From contig NZ_NSGJ01000040.1 in the NCBI RefSeq assembly GCF_002286775.1, positions 1-47,700 on the forward strand: a stretch of 47,700 nucleotides of DNA. The letters are read 5' to 3'. The notes beneath the pieces are model-generated. The model was not told the origin of the DNA. It ran no database searches and was given only the letters and a program-made list of their open reading frames with translations. Origin of the DNA: Myroides sp. N17-2. GTDB taxonomy: Bacteria > Bacteroidota > Bacteroidia > Flavobacteriales > Flavobacteriaceae. The position numbers and the translations under genes are program-made. Positions 16,363-24,271 of the stretch are shown piece after piece (position 1 is the first letter of the stretch; each line of letters starts with the position of its first letter).

Positions 16363-16523
16363 ATAAACAAAACCTAAATAATAAAAATTTTATTATTGGT
16401 TTGATGCTAATTAACCTTGTTAACATCACTCAAAAAAAATAACTATGAAATATAATACTACGTTTATAGTATTACAAATGCCGTGCCAAAAACACACAAT
16501 TAACTAGTTTTCAGTGTTTTTTC

Positions 16524-16682
16524 AACCCAAATTACGCGATAGACATATAAACGAAAAGTAATTATACAAGATAGGTCTGAATTAGCGACACAAGCATACT
16601 TTAGTATGGTTTTAGAGCTAATGAAAGAACTATGAAGTAGAATTGCTTTGCAGCATTTGGCTAATGCGTAATCTAGGTTTAA
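16524..16682. repeat. Structured intergenic element, copy B
   Basis: About 159 bp. AACCCAAATTACGC at the left is an imperfect inverted repeat of GCGTAATCTAGGTT at the right. The internal hairpin is CATACT-TT-AGTATG, followed by GGTTTTAGAGCTAATGAAA. The right end overlaps the stop codon of the DoxX gene (16679-16681). A short open frame crossing the element is judged not to be a gene. Confidence 0.82.
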
Positions 16683-17080
16683 TCCCATTGATGATTAGAA
16701 GAAATAGCTAGTCTACCTGCTCCTGTAAAAAATAGACCTACTGCTACTAAGGCATAGATACCTAATAGTTCTACCTTCCACCCGCCGTTATCATTTAGAC
16801 TAAATACGTCTGCACTCTGTACTAATAACATAGCTGTAATACAATTAATAGCAAAGACTAAACTCGCTAATCTTGTTCTATATCCTATCAATAATAAAAT
16901 AGGTGCGATAACTTCTCCAACATATACACCATAGCCAAAAAATGCAGGTAGGCCTCGGTCTACTAATATTCCTTGGATAAAAGATATCCCATTAAACAAC
17001 TTACCTAAACCGTATAATAACATTGGAAAACCAATACCTATACGCATTACTAATAACCCTACGTCTTGATTCTTATTCAT
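16679..17080 (-). CDS. DoxX family membrane protein
   Basis: 133 aa, four predicted helices, the DoxX size. Typical features are MRIGIGFPMLLYGLGKL at the start, GYGVYVGEVIAPILLLIGYRTRLA in the middle and the final LLGIYALVAVGLFFTGAGRLA. DoxX proteins are inner-membrane proteins linked to thiol or sulfur oxidation in some species, with no settled enzymology. The start lies 3 nt after the stop of the outer-membrane protein gene, so one operon. Confidence 0.87.
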   Translation of the reverse strand: MNKNQDVGLLVMRIGIGFPMLLYGLGKLFNGISFIQGILVDRGLPAFFGYGVYVGEVIAPILLLIGYRTRLASLVFAINCITAMLLVQSADVFSLNDNGGWKVELLGIYALVAVGLFFTGAGRLAISSNHQWD

Positions 17081-17083
17081 CTC

Positions 17084-17704
17084 TTATAAATTTACTTTTG
17101 CGAAAACACCATAATTTTCTAAGTGCTTCCATGAATTATTAAACTGTTCTAAATTAGTGGCTAAGCCAAAACTATATTGCTCATATTTTACCCCTAGCCT
17201 AATGTGTTGAAAACCTCTTGTATACTCCTCTTTATTTACATTTCCCACAGCAGATACTCTAAAAAGTCCCTTCACTTTATCAGTGATACTAGGTGTATAT
17301 TCAAAAAGAATAGACTGTTCTAATGTAAAGCCTGCTTGATATGTTGTCCCCACAGAATAAGAGAATAGCATTTCCTTTCCTACCACCTGATACTGAACCA
17401 ACATACTGGCGAACTTACCCGGATTCTTAATACCTATAGAGGTATTAAGACTAAAATATTTAGAAAATTGATACACTAAAGTATTGCGCATAAATAGGAT
17501 ATTATGCTTGTCATTATCATATTCGGTATCAAATAAGATTAGGTTTTGAAGTTTTACCTTATCACTAATTTGATAATTAAAGGTATGCGTATAAAAATAA
17601 GAACGGTTACCTACCATTCCTTCAGGAGTGAATGAAAACTTCTGTGCGAATACTGTCTGTCCAAACACTATAAAAAATAGAGTATAAAAAAAAGCTAATC
17701 TCAT
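17084..17704 (-). CDS. Predicted outer-membrane beta-barrel protein
   Basis: 206 aa. A cleavable signal peptide (MRLAFFYTLFFIVFGQTVFA, cut near FAQ) is followed by regularly spaced amphipathic strands (YFYTHTFNYQISDKVKLQN, FSLNTSIGIKNPGKFASM, FSYSVGTTYQAGF, YSFGLATNLEQF), as in small barrels; DUF2490-like proteins look similar. The ligand is unknown. Forms an operon with DoxX and lies behind a -7 box with a Crp/Fnr-like palindrome (17733-17779), next to the regulator gene. Confidence 0.7.
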   Translation of the reverse strand: MRLAFFYTLFFIVFGQTVFAQKFSFTPEGMVGNRSYFYTHTFNYQISDKVKLQNLILFDTEYDNDKHNILFMRNTLVYQFSKYFSLNTSIGIKNPGKFASMLVQYQVVGKEMLFSYSVGTTYQAGFTLEQSILFEYTPSITDKVKGLFRVSAVGNVNKEEYTRGFQHIRLGVKYEQYSFGLATNLEQFNNSWKHLENYGVFAKVNL

Positions 17705-17732
17705 CTGCTTACTATTGTTGTTTTGTGTAAGG

Positions 17733-17779
17733 CAAATGTATTAGCTCGTGATAAGGTGGTTCTTAAGATAACTTAAGAA
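17733..17779 (-). promoter_or_regulatory. Candidate activator-dependent promoter with a Crp/Fnr-type palindrome
   Basis: On the minus strand TACATTTG (17733-17740) is a -7 box without a TTG at the right spacing. A perfect palindrome TTCTTAAG-ATAA-CTTAAGAA (17760-17779) covers the missing -33 position, centred near -41 from the predicted start. It could also act as a weak end for the regulator transcript, but it has no T-run. Confidence 0.5.
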
Positions 17780-17784
17780 ACGCG

Positions 17785-18369
17785 TTATAGGTGTTTTTTC
17801 TTTAAATAACTAAGAAACTCTGGGGTAACACCTAAATAAGAAGCAACGATATACTGTGGCACACGTTGTTCTATATCTCTATACTCTTTAATAAACTTCT
17901 GATAACGTGTATAAACCTCTGTACTTAAATTTTCTATCATACGCTCTTGAAGAGCTACATAGGCACTCTGAATCTTAATACGAAAAAAGGTAGAGATTTC
18001 AGGAACATCGATATAAAGTTGCTCTAGATTAGATTGACTGATTTGTAGAATAACGGCAGGTTCTATCGCTTGGATATACATCTGCGAATCTTTCTGAGTA
18101 AGAAAACTATATAAATCATTCACCCACCAATTCTCTATTCCTATCTGAAGAGTATGTTCTTGACTATTTTCATCTAGATAATAACATCTTGCACTTCCCT
18201 CTGCAATGAAACGCATATGTTTAGAAGGTTGCCCTGGAGTAAGTAATAATTCTTTTCTCTTTAACTTTACTATTTCCACTGCTTCTAACACCCTGTTCAC
18301 AGCATTATCATCTAATTGAATTGTCTGCCTTAGGTGAGCGCTAAAAATCTCTAAGTATTGTTCATTCAT
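17785..18369 (-). CDS. Crp/Fnr family transcriptional regulator
   Basis: 194 aa. The N-terminal cyclic-nucleotide-type cupin domain (about residues 15-130; LTPGQPSKHMRFIAEGSARCYY, LQIGIENWWVND) precedes a C-terminal winged helix with the recognition region VASYLGVTPEFLSYLKKK. No Fe-S cysteine cluster like Fnr is seen and the ligand is unknown. Such short Crp-like proteins are abundant in Bacteroidota. It lies just upstream of the outer-membrane protein-DoxX operon, whose promoter carries a suitable palindrome, so it may control it. Confidence 0.87.
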   Translation of the reverse strand: MNEQYLEIFSAHLRQTIQLDDNAVNRVLEAVEIVKLKRKELLLTPGQPSKHMRFIAEGSARCYYLDENSQEHTLQIGIENWWVNDLYSFLTQKDSQMYIQAIEPAVILQISQSNLEQLYIDVPEISTFFRIKIQSAYVALQERMIENLSTEVYTRYQKFIKEYRDIEQRVPQYIVASYLGVTPEFLSYLKKKHL

Positions 18370-18621
18370 TGTTTACTAATCTTATTACAAGGGACAAAGA
18401 AAAGGCATCTAAAGCACATAAGAAATAATAACTTTAGCTTCTAAATGATCTATTAATGAATATATTCAAATATTTTAAGATAAAACTATCACAGAACAAA
18501 TAAAGGTATTTCATATTTAAAATAACATACTTACTTTTAACATATAACAAGTAGATATCATATTTAATAAATTCCATAATAGCACACATAACAACACAAT
18601 TAGCTACTTTTTCATTACTAA
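18370..18621. other. AT-rich spacer without a gene
   Basis: Between the regulator start and the SMR terminator. I see no convincing gene; an open frame over 18434-18670 on the minus strand reads through the SMR terminator and has poor coding character. Confidence 0.6.
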
Positions 18622-18657
18622 AAAAGGGACTTTCATTGTTTGATGAAAGTCCCTTTT
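18622..18657 (-). terminator. Rho-independent terminator of the SMR gene
   Basis: AAAAGGGACTTTCAT pairs with ATGAAAGTCCCTTTT around a 6-nt loop, with T-runs in both directions. It lies about 65 nt after the SMR stop codon. Confidence 0.85.
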
Positions 18658-18722
18658 GTTTTGGATACAACTATAAATTCAAGTTAGGATTTACAGTCTA
18701 TAGTATATTGTTTATTCTCTAA

Positions 18723-19052
18723 TTATGAAGCAGCTACTACTTTAAGTCCTATAATAGAACCTATCAATGTTGCGATAAAGAACATTCTCCAAAATGTAGC
18801 TGGATCTTTAAATACAAAAATACCTACTAATACAGTTCCTACTGCTCCGATACCAGTCCACACAGCATAAGCTGTACCTAATGGTAATGATTGAGTAGCC
18901 TTTACTAATGCTGCCATACTCAATACTAATGCTAGTAAAAAACCTGCATACCAGCCGTAAGATTCTACTCCAGATGTTTCTTTCGCTTTACCTAAACAAA
19001 ATGTAAATGCTACTTCGAATAGTCCACCTATCACTAAAATAATCCAGTTCAT
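18723..19052 (-). CDS. Small multidrug resistance (SMR) transporter, SugE-like
   Basis: 109 aa, four membrane helices. The essential membrane Glu is E13 in GGLFEVAFT, and the SugE/Gdx-like signature SLPLGTAYAVWTGIGAVGT is present. SugE-type members export guanidinium; EmrE types export quaternary ammonium drugs. The W-T-G-I-G-A-V-G form favours the SugE group. Inner-membrane proton antiporter, functional as dimer. Monocistronic. I see no guanidine riboswitch in the short upstream region. Confidence 0.9.
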   Translation of the reverse strand: MNWIILVIGGLFEVAFTFCLGKAKETSGVESYGWYAGFLLALVLSMAALVKATQSLPLGTAYAVWTGIGAVGTVLVGIFVFKDPATFWRMFFIATLIGSIIGLKVVAAS

Positions 19053-19154
19053 TTCTCTTTAAAAATTTAGGGTGCAAAGGTGAATAATAAAAATGTTTTA
19101 TTTTTTATCAAATGAAAATAAAAAAGTTAATTATTTTTAGTATTACTCTGCTAT

Positions 19155-19976
19155 CTACATACTACAAGACAGACAAGAGTTCGCAAAAGACAGAATACTC
19201 TTGTTCAAACAGGTATATAACTGCTCTGATAACCTTATATAAACCTGCTCTTGTTCTTTAGAGCTAAAACCAGCTATATCATTCCAAGATCCCATACCAC
19301 TGAATACATACGCTCTATCTGACGCTTCCATTAAAGCTAATGCTTCATCTGTATATATCCCCTCTACTATCATATCCTTTAGATAGGTAGAGGTAGACGG
19401 CTTGCCTTTAAGCAGCACTTCTCTTGCTCCTTTAAATATATTCTTCCAATTATCTAAATCCTCAATAGTACAGAAGTCTACTAGGTTTTCTAGAATAGAT
19501 TTTAACTCATCTATCTGCTGCTTTATATCGTACACTTCACTAGGTAGCTGATCGACAGGAGCTAGTTTATACGTCACTGTCCAGATTCGGTTAGAACCAA
19601 GCTTGCGTTGATCCTCGTCTACGACCCATTTACTGTACCAAAACTCTGACTTCCCCTCTAAAACGACCTCTACCATCCATACTCCTGCCCCACCTACAAA
19701 CCCTGCAGACATACGTTCTGGAATATTCTGATTAGGAATAGCCTTATAAAACAGTTTTACTTCCTTTACTCCTCGATACTTTAAAGATATAAACCAATCA
19801 ATTGGTGCCTGTGTAGTATATTGATTCTCATTTCCCACTACAGGAACGTGAAACAATACTTTATTACAGTACATCGAGATCTTTTCTCCTTGATTAGATA
19901 TCTCTGGCAACTGATCACTAAGATAAGCATTAGAATAGCTCACTATACTAACCATCTGAAGTATGGATACATTCAT
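19155..19976 (-). CDS. Hypothetical protein
   Basis: 273 aa, soluble, family not recognised. The N-terminal half is beta-rich and Trp-rich (APIDWFISLKYRGVKEVKLF, GAGVWMVEVVLEGKSEFWYSKWVVDE), the C-terminal half helical and ending in a Cys pair (SCLSCSM). A second ATG at codon 9 is an alternative start. It is divergent from the MocR-like regulator gene across 175 bp, so the two could share control. The C-terminal S-C-x-x-C could bind metal or form a disulfide. Confidence 0.6.
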   Translation of the reverse strand: MNVSILQMVSIVSYSNAYLSDQLPEISNQGEKISMYCNKVLFHVPVVGNENQYTTQAPIDWFISLKYRGVKEVKLFYKAIPNQNIPERMSAGFVGGAGVWMVEVVLEGKSEFWYSKWVVDEDQRKLGSNRIWTVTYKLAPVDQLPSEVYDIKQQIDELKSILENLVDFCTIEDLDNWKNIFKGAREVLLKGKPSTSTYLKDMIVEGIYTDEALALMEASDRAYVFSGMGSWNDIAGFSSKEQEQVYIRLSEQLYTCLNKSILSFANSCLSCSM

Positions 19977-20151
19977 TGTTCTAAAATTATTGCCACTAAA
20001 TTAAATGAAAACTCGCTTATGAACAAGAAATGTAACAGAATATAAGATAGTATTATGCCTAATAAATTACCAAACCTCACAAAGACAACTTATAAAAAGT
20101 AAAATAAAAACAGTACCTTTCCGGAATAGATTACTCCATATATTTTCACAG

Positions 20152-21645
20152 ATGCCTAGTCCAGTAAAGATACCTTACCAGAGCTTTATCAAGATAGATA
20201 GAAGTTCCTCTACAGCCATTTATATGCAGATAGCTAATCAGTTTAGCAATGCCATTCAACGCAATTTTATACCTGAGGGAACTAAACTACCTGGCACTAG
20301 AACCATCGCAATTCTATTAGGTGTAAATCGAAATACTGTAGTAGCCGCCTTTGAGGAAATAACGACTCAAGGATGGATAGAAATGATTCCTAACAAAGGA
20401 TGTTTTGTCTTAAGCAAGAAATCTTACAGTCCTAACAAATCAAACGAAATAGATTATAAGACTATTCAACAATACCCTGTCAAAACAGGATACTCTTTTC
20501 AGTCTAATAATATTCTTGATTCTCCTCATGAAGTTACTCACTGTGACAATCTATTTAACGATGGGTCTACAGATACACGCATCATTCAAATAGATCAATT
20601 ATCCTCATTCTACAGCGCTAATCTAAAGAGGAAAAGCAATCGAAAAAAGTTATATCATACGGCTTATGAAGACAACTATTCTTTTAAAAAGAATATGGCT
20701 AATTACCTCAACTTATCAAGAGGTCTTCACGTAACAAACAAGAATATATTAATCACACGTAGCACTGAGATGAGTATCTACATTGCTTGCCGTGTACTAC
20801 TCTCTAAAGGGGATAAAGTATTAGTAGCTAATCTTAGTTATTACGCGAGTAATATGACGTTTCAAGAAGCAGGCGCACAGGTATTAACTGTCCCTATAGA
20901 TGATGAAGGTATTGATGTAAAAGCAGTAGAGAAGATGTGTAAAGACCACACTATACGTATGCTTTATCTAACTCCTCATCACCACTACCCTACTACTGTC
21001 ACGCTAAGTGCACAGCGTAGAGTGCAGCTTTTAAACCTTGCTAATAAGTATGATTTTATTATTTTAGAAGATGATTACGACTATGACTTCCACTATGATA
21101 AGAGTCCTGTACTTCCACTAGCAAGCGTGGATACAGAGGGTATGGTCGTTTATGTTGGTTCTTTTGGCAAGTCATTAGCTCCAAGTTTTGAGAATGGTTT
21201 TATCGTAGCACCAGAGAGTGTATTAGTAGAAATGCAAAAGTATCTTTACCTACTTGATCCAAGAGGAGATGTTGTTATGGAACAGGTTTTAAATGAACTT
21301 ATAGAAGAGGGTGAGATATTTAGATATTTAAAGAAAGCTTCTAAAATATACAAAGAACGAAGAGATACTTTCGCTCTCTTATTAGAGCAGTACTTCAGTG
21401 ATCATATCACCTTTAAAGTTCCTGCAGGTGGGTTAGCGATATGGACAGAATGGAATACTCCTATTAATCTTATGCATCTACACAAAGAATGTAGTAAGAA
21501 CAATCTGTTTTTGCCTAAAACGCTTTTATATCAAGATAGAAAACTCACAGGAATAAGACTAGGATATGGCCATCTAAATAAAGAGGAGATGGAAGTCAAC
21601 TTAGATATACTATATCGTTCTATTCATACTATATCAGCCAAATAA
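20152..21645 (+). CDS. MocR-like regulator: GntR winged helix fused to an aminotransferase domain
   Basis: 497 aa. The GntR winged helix is at about 10-88 (IYMQIANQFSNAIQ, LPGTRTIAILLGVNRNTV); the class I aminotransferase-like domain at about 130-495. The PLP lysine is K340 in GSFGKSLAPS and the PLP-ring Asp lies in ILEDDYDYDF. Members sense PLP or amino acid derivatives. Odd: the phosphate-binding Arg normally found seven residues after the lysine (P-x-L-R-x-G) is Glu (PSFENGF). The C-terminal substrate Arg (GIRLGYG) is kept. Divergent from the 273-aa gene. Confidence 0.88.
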   Translation: MPSPVKIPYQSFIKIDRSSSTAIYMQIANQFSNAIQRNFIPEGTKLPGTRTIAILLGVNRNTVVAAFEEITTQGWIEMIPNKGCFVLSKKSYSPNKSNEIDYKTIQQYPVKTGYSFQSNNILDSPHEVTHCDNLFNDGSTDTRIIQIDQLSSFYSANLKRKSNRKKLYHTAYEDNYSFKKNMANYLNLSRGLHVTNKNILITRSTEMSIYIACRVLLSKGDKVLVANLSYYASNMTFQEAGAQVLTVPIDDEGIDVKAVEKMCKDHTIRMLYLTPHHHYPTTVTLSAQRRVQLLNLANKYDFIILEDDYDYDFHYDKSPVLPLASVDTEGMVVYVGSFGKSLAPSFENGFIVAPESVLVEMQKYLYLLDPRGDVVMEQVLNELIEEGEIFRYLKKASKIYKERRDTFALLLEQYFSDHITFKVPAGGLAIWTEWNTPINLMHLHKECSKNNLFLPKTLLYQDRKLTGIRLGYGHLNKEEMEVNLDILYRSIHTISAK

Positions 21646-21730
21646 AGGTAGCATACGAATAACCAACACACTTCAACAATAGAAGTATTTTAGCTATATT
21701 TGTTTATTATAATATTTTTTAACACCAAAT

Positions 21731-22123
21731 ATGAAAGCAATTAAGATTTTTAGCTTCGTTATATTAAGTATAACCTTATTCGTTAGTTGTAAAAAAGAAG
21801 AAAACTTTACACGTCCAGAAATGAATGAGCAAGAAGCTGTAGCTGCAAAGTCTGTTCAAGGAGAATGGACTGAGTTTACTCCTTTTAACGCAGACAAACC
21901 AAAGAGTTTTATACTAAATGAAAATGGGGAAGCATCTTCTACCAACATCATTAATAATGAATATAAAAATTGGTGGGTATCAAATCACTATTTATATGTA
22001 ATCTCTAAGAATGCTGAAAGCAAAAATGATACACTGATCTTAACGATGAAAGCGGTAAGTGATGATGTTATTGTATTAGAACAAAACGGTCAAGAATATA
22101 CTTATAAGAGAGTCTCTAAATAA
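21731..22123 (+). CDS. Small lipoprotein with lipocalin-like domain
   Basis: 130 aa. The signal ends in a lipobox (LFVSC, Cys20). The mature part has the GEW start of lipocalin-like Bacteroidota lipoproteins (SVQGEWTEFTPFNADKPKSF), followed by short beta strands and a terminal YTYKRV. Function unknown. A TATATTTG -7 box lies at 21695-21702, about 28 nt before the ATG. Ended by the bidirectional terminator at 22139-22179. Confidence 0.75.
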   Translation: MKAIKIFSFVILSITLFVSCKKEENFTRPEMNEQEAVAAKSVQGEWTEFTPFNADKPKSFILNENGEASSTNIINNEYKNWWVSNHYLYVISKNAESKNDTLILTMKAVSDDVIVLEQNGQEYTYKRVSK

Positions 22124-22138
22124 TAAGCTCTTCATCAT

Positions 22139-22179
22139 AAACAAGGCGAGTATAGTTACATTCTATACTCGCCTTGTTT
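22139..22179. terminator. Bidirectional terminator
   Basis: A perfect 17-bp stem (22139-22155 with 22163-22179) carries AAACAAGGCGAGTATAG and its complement with a 7-nt loop. It separates the convergent lipoprotein gene and the 233-aa gene. Confidence 0.9.
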
Positions 22180-22187
22180 ACTTTATA

Positions 22188-22889
22188 TTATATCAAGATA
22201 GGTATCTTGTGAATATAAGCTATCTGAAATACCTTATCTGTAACAGCATCACTAACGAGGAAACCTTTATACTTAGGAGAACTCATTTCTTTATACACTC
22301 GTTTTGCCTGACTACTTAAGCCTTCTCGCTTTAGATAGTTATTAAACCCTGTTACATTCTGCTCGTGTGAAGCAAAGCAACACATAAAATCAATAGGATA
22401 CACAAAATGTTCTGAAGACATAAACTCGTTTAACCTCCATCCATATTCAATAATATGGTTTATCAACTCTTTTTCATTTATAAAAAGATCAAAGATAGTC
22501 TCTACATAATTAGCAAATAAAGATGCCATAGTATCTCTAAACTCTGATACGTTCTTCTGTGTAATGTCCCAACTAAACTTCTTAGGCATCTCAGGAATTA
22601 TCTCTTGTAGTTGGGCTATAAATACTGTATCTACTGCTAGATCGCGACTTCTATACTTGTTTAGTCTCCATTCTTTTAATTGCTCAGAGAGTACCATTAT
22701 GACACAAGAGATAGCCATACTCTCTTTCACTTCACTATTAATAATGTGAAACTTAAGTACTAATTCAAATCCATTACTAGCAATAGTATGTTTTAAGACT
22801 AGTCCTTTCTGAGTAGATATAAAACCTCGCTGAACATAAGTCTGCCCAATATCATTTACAAGATTCAAAACTGTTTGTTTCCCTATCAT
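22188..22889 (-). CDS. Hypothetical protein (DUF4304-like at best)
   Basis: 233 aa, soluble. The N-terminal part (QRGFISTQKGLVLKHTI, GFELVLKFHIINS) is reminiscent of the DUF4304 type of Bacteroidota proteins found in immunity-like sets, but the match is weak by eye. The C-terminal half is helical. It follows the DUF4328 gene by 22 nt and is probably last in a three-gene transcript (24218 to 22188). Confidence 0.55.
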   Translation of the reverse strand: MIGKQTVLNLVNDIGQTYVQRGFISTQKGLVLKHTIASNGFELVLKFHIINSEVKESMAISCVIMVLSEQLKEWRLNKYRSRDLAVDTVFIAQLQEIIPEMPKKFSWDITQKNVSEFRDTMASLFANYVETIFDLFINEKELINHIIEYGWRLNEFMSSEHFVYPIDFMCCFASHEQNVTGFNNYLKREGLSSQAKRVYKEMSSPKYKGFLVSDAVTDKVFQIAYIHKIPILI

Positions 22890-22911
22890 AATCAGATATA
22901 AATCAATCGCC

Positions 22912-23616
22912 TTACTCTCTCACTAATTCAATACAATCTGTAGAATCACCTCTATTCTCTAGCTCCATCTTATAGATTAGCGCTTCTAATTTTCTATAGA
23001 AATTAAAGTAAGAAGCAAATAGTAAAATAGTAATTAATATCACTGTATGAATAAGAATACCTAGCTTAACAATATACATCACATCAAGAATAGCCATAAC
23101 TCTATACTGATACATACGCATAAAATATATTAAGATAAAACTAATCCATATAAGCAATATCCAATAAGGCTTAAACTTTTTTAGTCGTACAGTAGTGCGT
23201 TTTTGTATATACAACACTGCACAGATAGTCATCTTATTAAGTAATCGATAAGGCATAATAAAATTAAACACAGGTACTAACCACCCGAATAACACCCAAT
23301 ACTTAGAATCTTTAAGTCTAGGGTCAACACGTTGCATATTAACATAGGCTCTAAAAAACCAAACGATAAATAGGATTAAAAAGAATACACTAGCTACCAT
23401 ATTAAATATTGTAACGATGTAGTTTATTGTTTCGAATCTCATCAGGTCTTTATTGGAATAGTGAATCCCTGCACTTACATTATTATAAATCACATACTGA
23501 ATGAACAAGCAGTTTAGGCTTGCTACAGATGAAATAATCAACAACTTAATAGCAACTGCTAATACATTACCTCTACTAACATTAGACAACAACATAGAAT
23601 ATACATTTATCTCCAA
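22912..23616 (-). CDS. DUF4328 domain membrane protein
   Basis: 234 aa with about six membrane helices. The DUF4328 pattern is clear: LILFIVWFFRAYVNMQ, SKYWVLFGWLVPVFNFIMPY and a following R-L-L-N-K. No function is established. It overlaps the end of the next gene upstream by 10 nt, so the two are translationally linked. Confidence 0.78.
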   Translation of the reverse strand: MEINVYSMLLSNVSRGNVLAVAIKLLIISSVASLNCLFIQYVIYNNVSAGIHYSNKDLMRFETINYIVTIFNMVASVFFLILFIVWFFRAYVNMQRVDPRLKDSKYWVLFGWLVPVFNFIMPYRLLNKMTICAVLYIQKRTTVRLKKFKPYWILLIWISFILIYFMRMYQYRVMAILDVMYIVKLGILIHTVILITILLFASYFNFYRKLEALIYKMELENRGDSTDCIELVRE

Positions 23617-24218
23617 AGTTCTTGACTTTGAATCTTGATTTCTTTTACTTTATTCTTTTCTTTATCTCCTATTTTTTCTTCGCAGACTACCCAATACATC
23701 AGCTTTCTATTACTCTTAGGGTTTGTATATACACAACTTAACAATGGAGACTCAGGATTATTACCCTTGCCATTTTTATAATTCATAGGCGTGGTACAAT
23801 AAGGCATTAGTTCATCCACTGTCGTATTGTATAAATAGGCTTTATCATTAAAAGTCACTTTACCTGATGCATCTTTCTTATATCCACTGTCTATTAAGAA
23901 CTGAAGAGTATAGTACAGTTTATCCCCTTGCTTTAGCTTCTCTACGGAAAAACGAGGTTCTTCTGCTGTTTTATAAGGAATATAATACAGTGTATCTCCT
24001 TCGAAGTCATCATATATGCTGTAGTCCATCTTTCCCTCTTGCATCTCTTTAGGTGCTATAGCTAAAGTCTTAAGAATATCACGTACTTGTGCATTATCTA
24101 CATGCTCTGCTGTGACTAATTCCATTAACTTGCCTATCTTCTGACTAAATGCCTTTTCTTGTGCTTGTATAGTGATAACACTAAACAAAGCTATGATACT
24201 CCATATCGCTTTATACAT
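23607..24218 (-). CDS. Secreted hypothetical protein
   Basis: 203 aa. The signal peptide is clear (MYKAIWSIIALFSVITIQAQ, cut after AQA or AQ). The mature part is Lys-rich with Tyr-rich strands (GDTLYYIPYKTAEEPRF, GDKLYYTLQFLIDSGYKKD). It ends with a charged tail. No family recognised. It overlaps the DUF4328 gene by 10 nt. Confidence 0.68.
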   Translation of the reverse strand: MYKAIWSIIALFSVITIQAQEKAFSQKIGKLMELVTAEHVDNAQVRDILKTLAIAPKEMQEGKMDYSIYDDFEGDTLYYIPYKTAEEPRFSVEKLKQGDKLYYTLQFLIDSGYKKDASGKVTFNDKAYLYNTTVDELMPYCTTPMNYKNGKGNNPESPLLSCVYTNPKSNRKLMYWVVCEEKIGDKEKNKVKEIKIQSQELWR

Positions 24219-24271
24219 AACTATCTATTTGATTTCTCTAAATTATAACAATTGATGACTAACACAAAACT

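Larger units (their letters stand above)
15483..16678. other. Gene-free region of 1.2 kb with two structured repeats
   Basis: No convincing coding sequence on either strand. It holds two copies of the structured intergenic element (15723-15880, 16524-16682), an 11-bp tandem repeat (16106-16148) and a minus-strand terminator-like hairpin (about 16323-16362). A TAAATTTG box at 15912-15919 resembles a plus-strand -7 element without an obvious gene, so a small RNA is possible but unproven. Confidence 0.7.

Noticed and set aside
16608..16625. GTTTTAGAGCTA looks like the start of a type II CRISPR repeat or guide scaffold
   Set aside because: It occurs once per dispersed element, with no spacer-repeat spacing, no cas gene and no anti-repeat; chance similarity.
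16500..16688. A 62-codon open frame on the minus strand
   Set aside because: It lies almost wholly inside structured repeat copy B and the corresponding frame is not kept in copies A and E.
18434..18670. A 78-codon open frame on the minus strand
   Set aside because: It begins within the perfect SMR terminator hairpin and encodes a low-complexity Tyr/Leu/Lys-rich sequence.
19053..19154. A guanidine riboswitch upstream of the SugE-like SMR gene
   Set aside because: The 100-bp leader is very AT-rich and shows no guanidine-I, -II or -III stem motifs.
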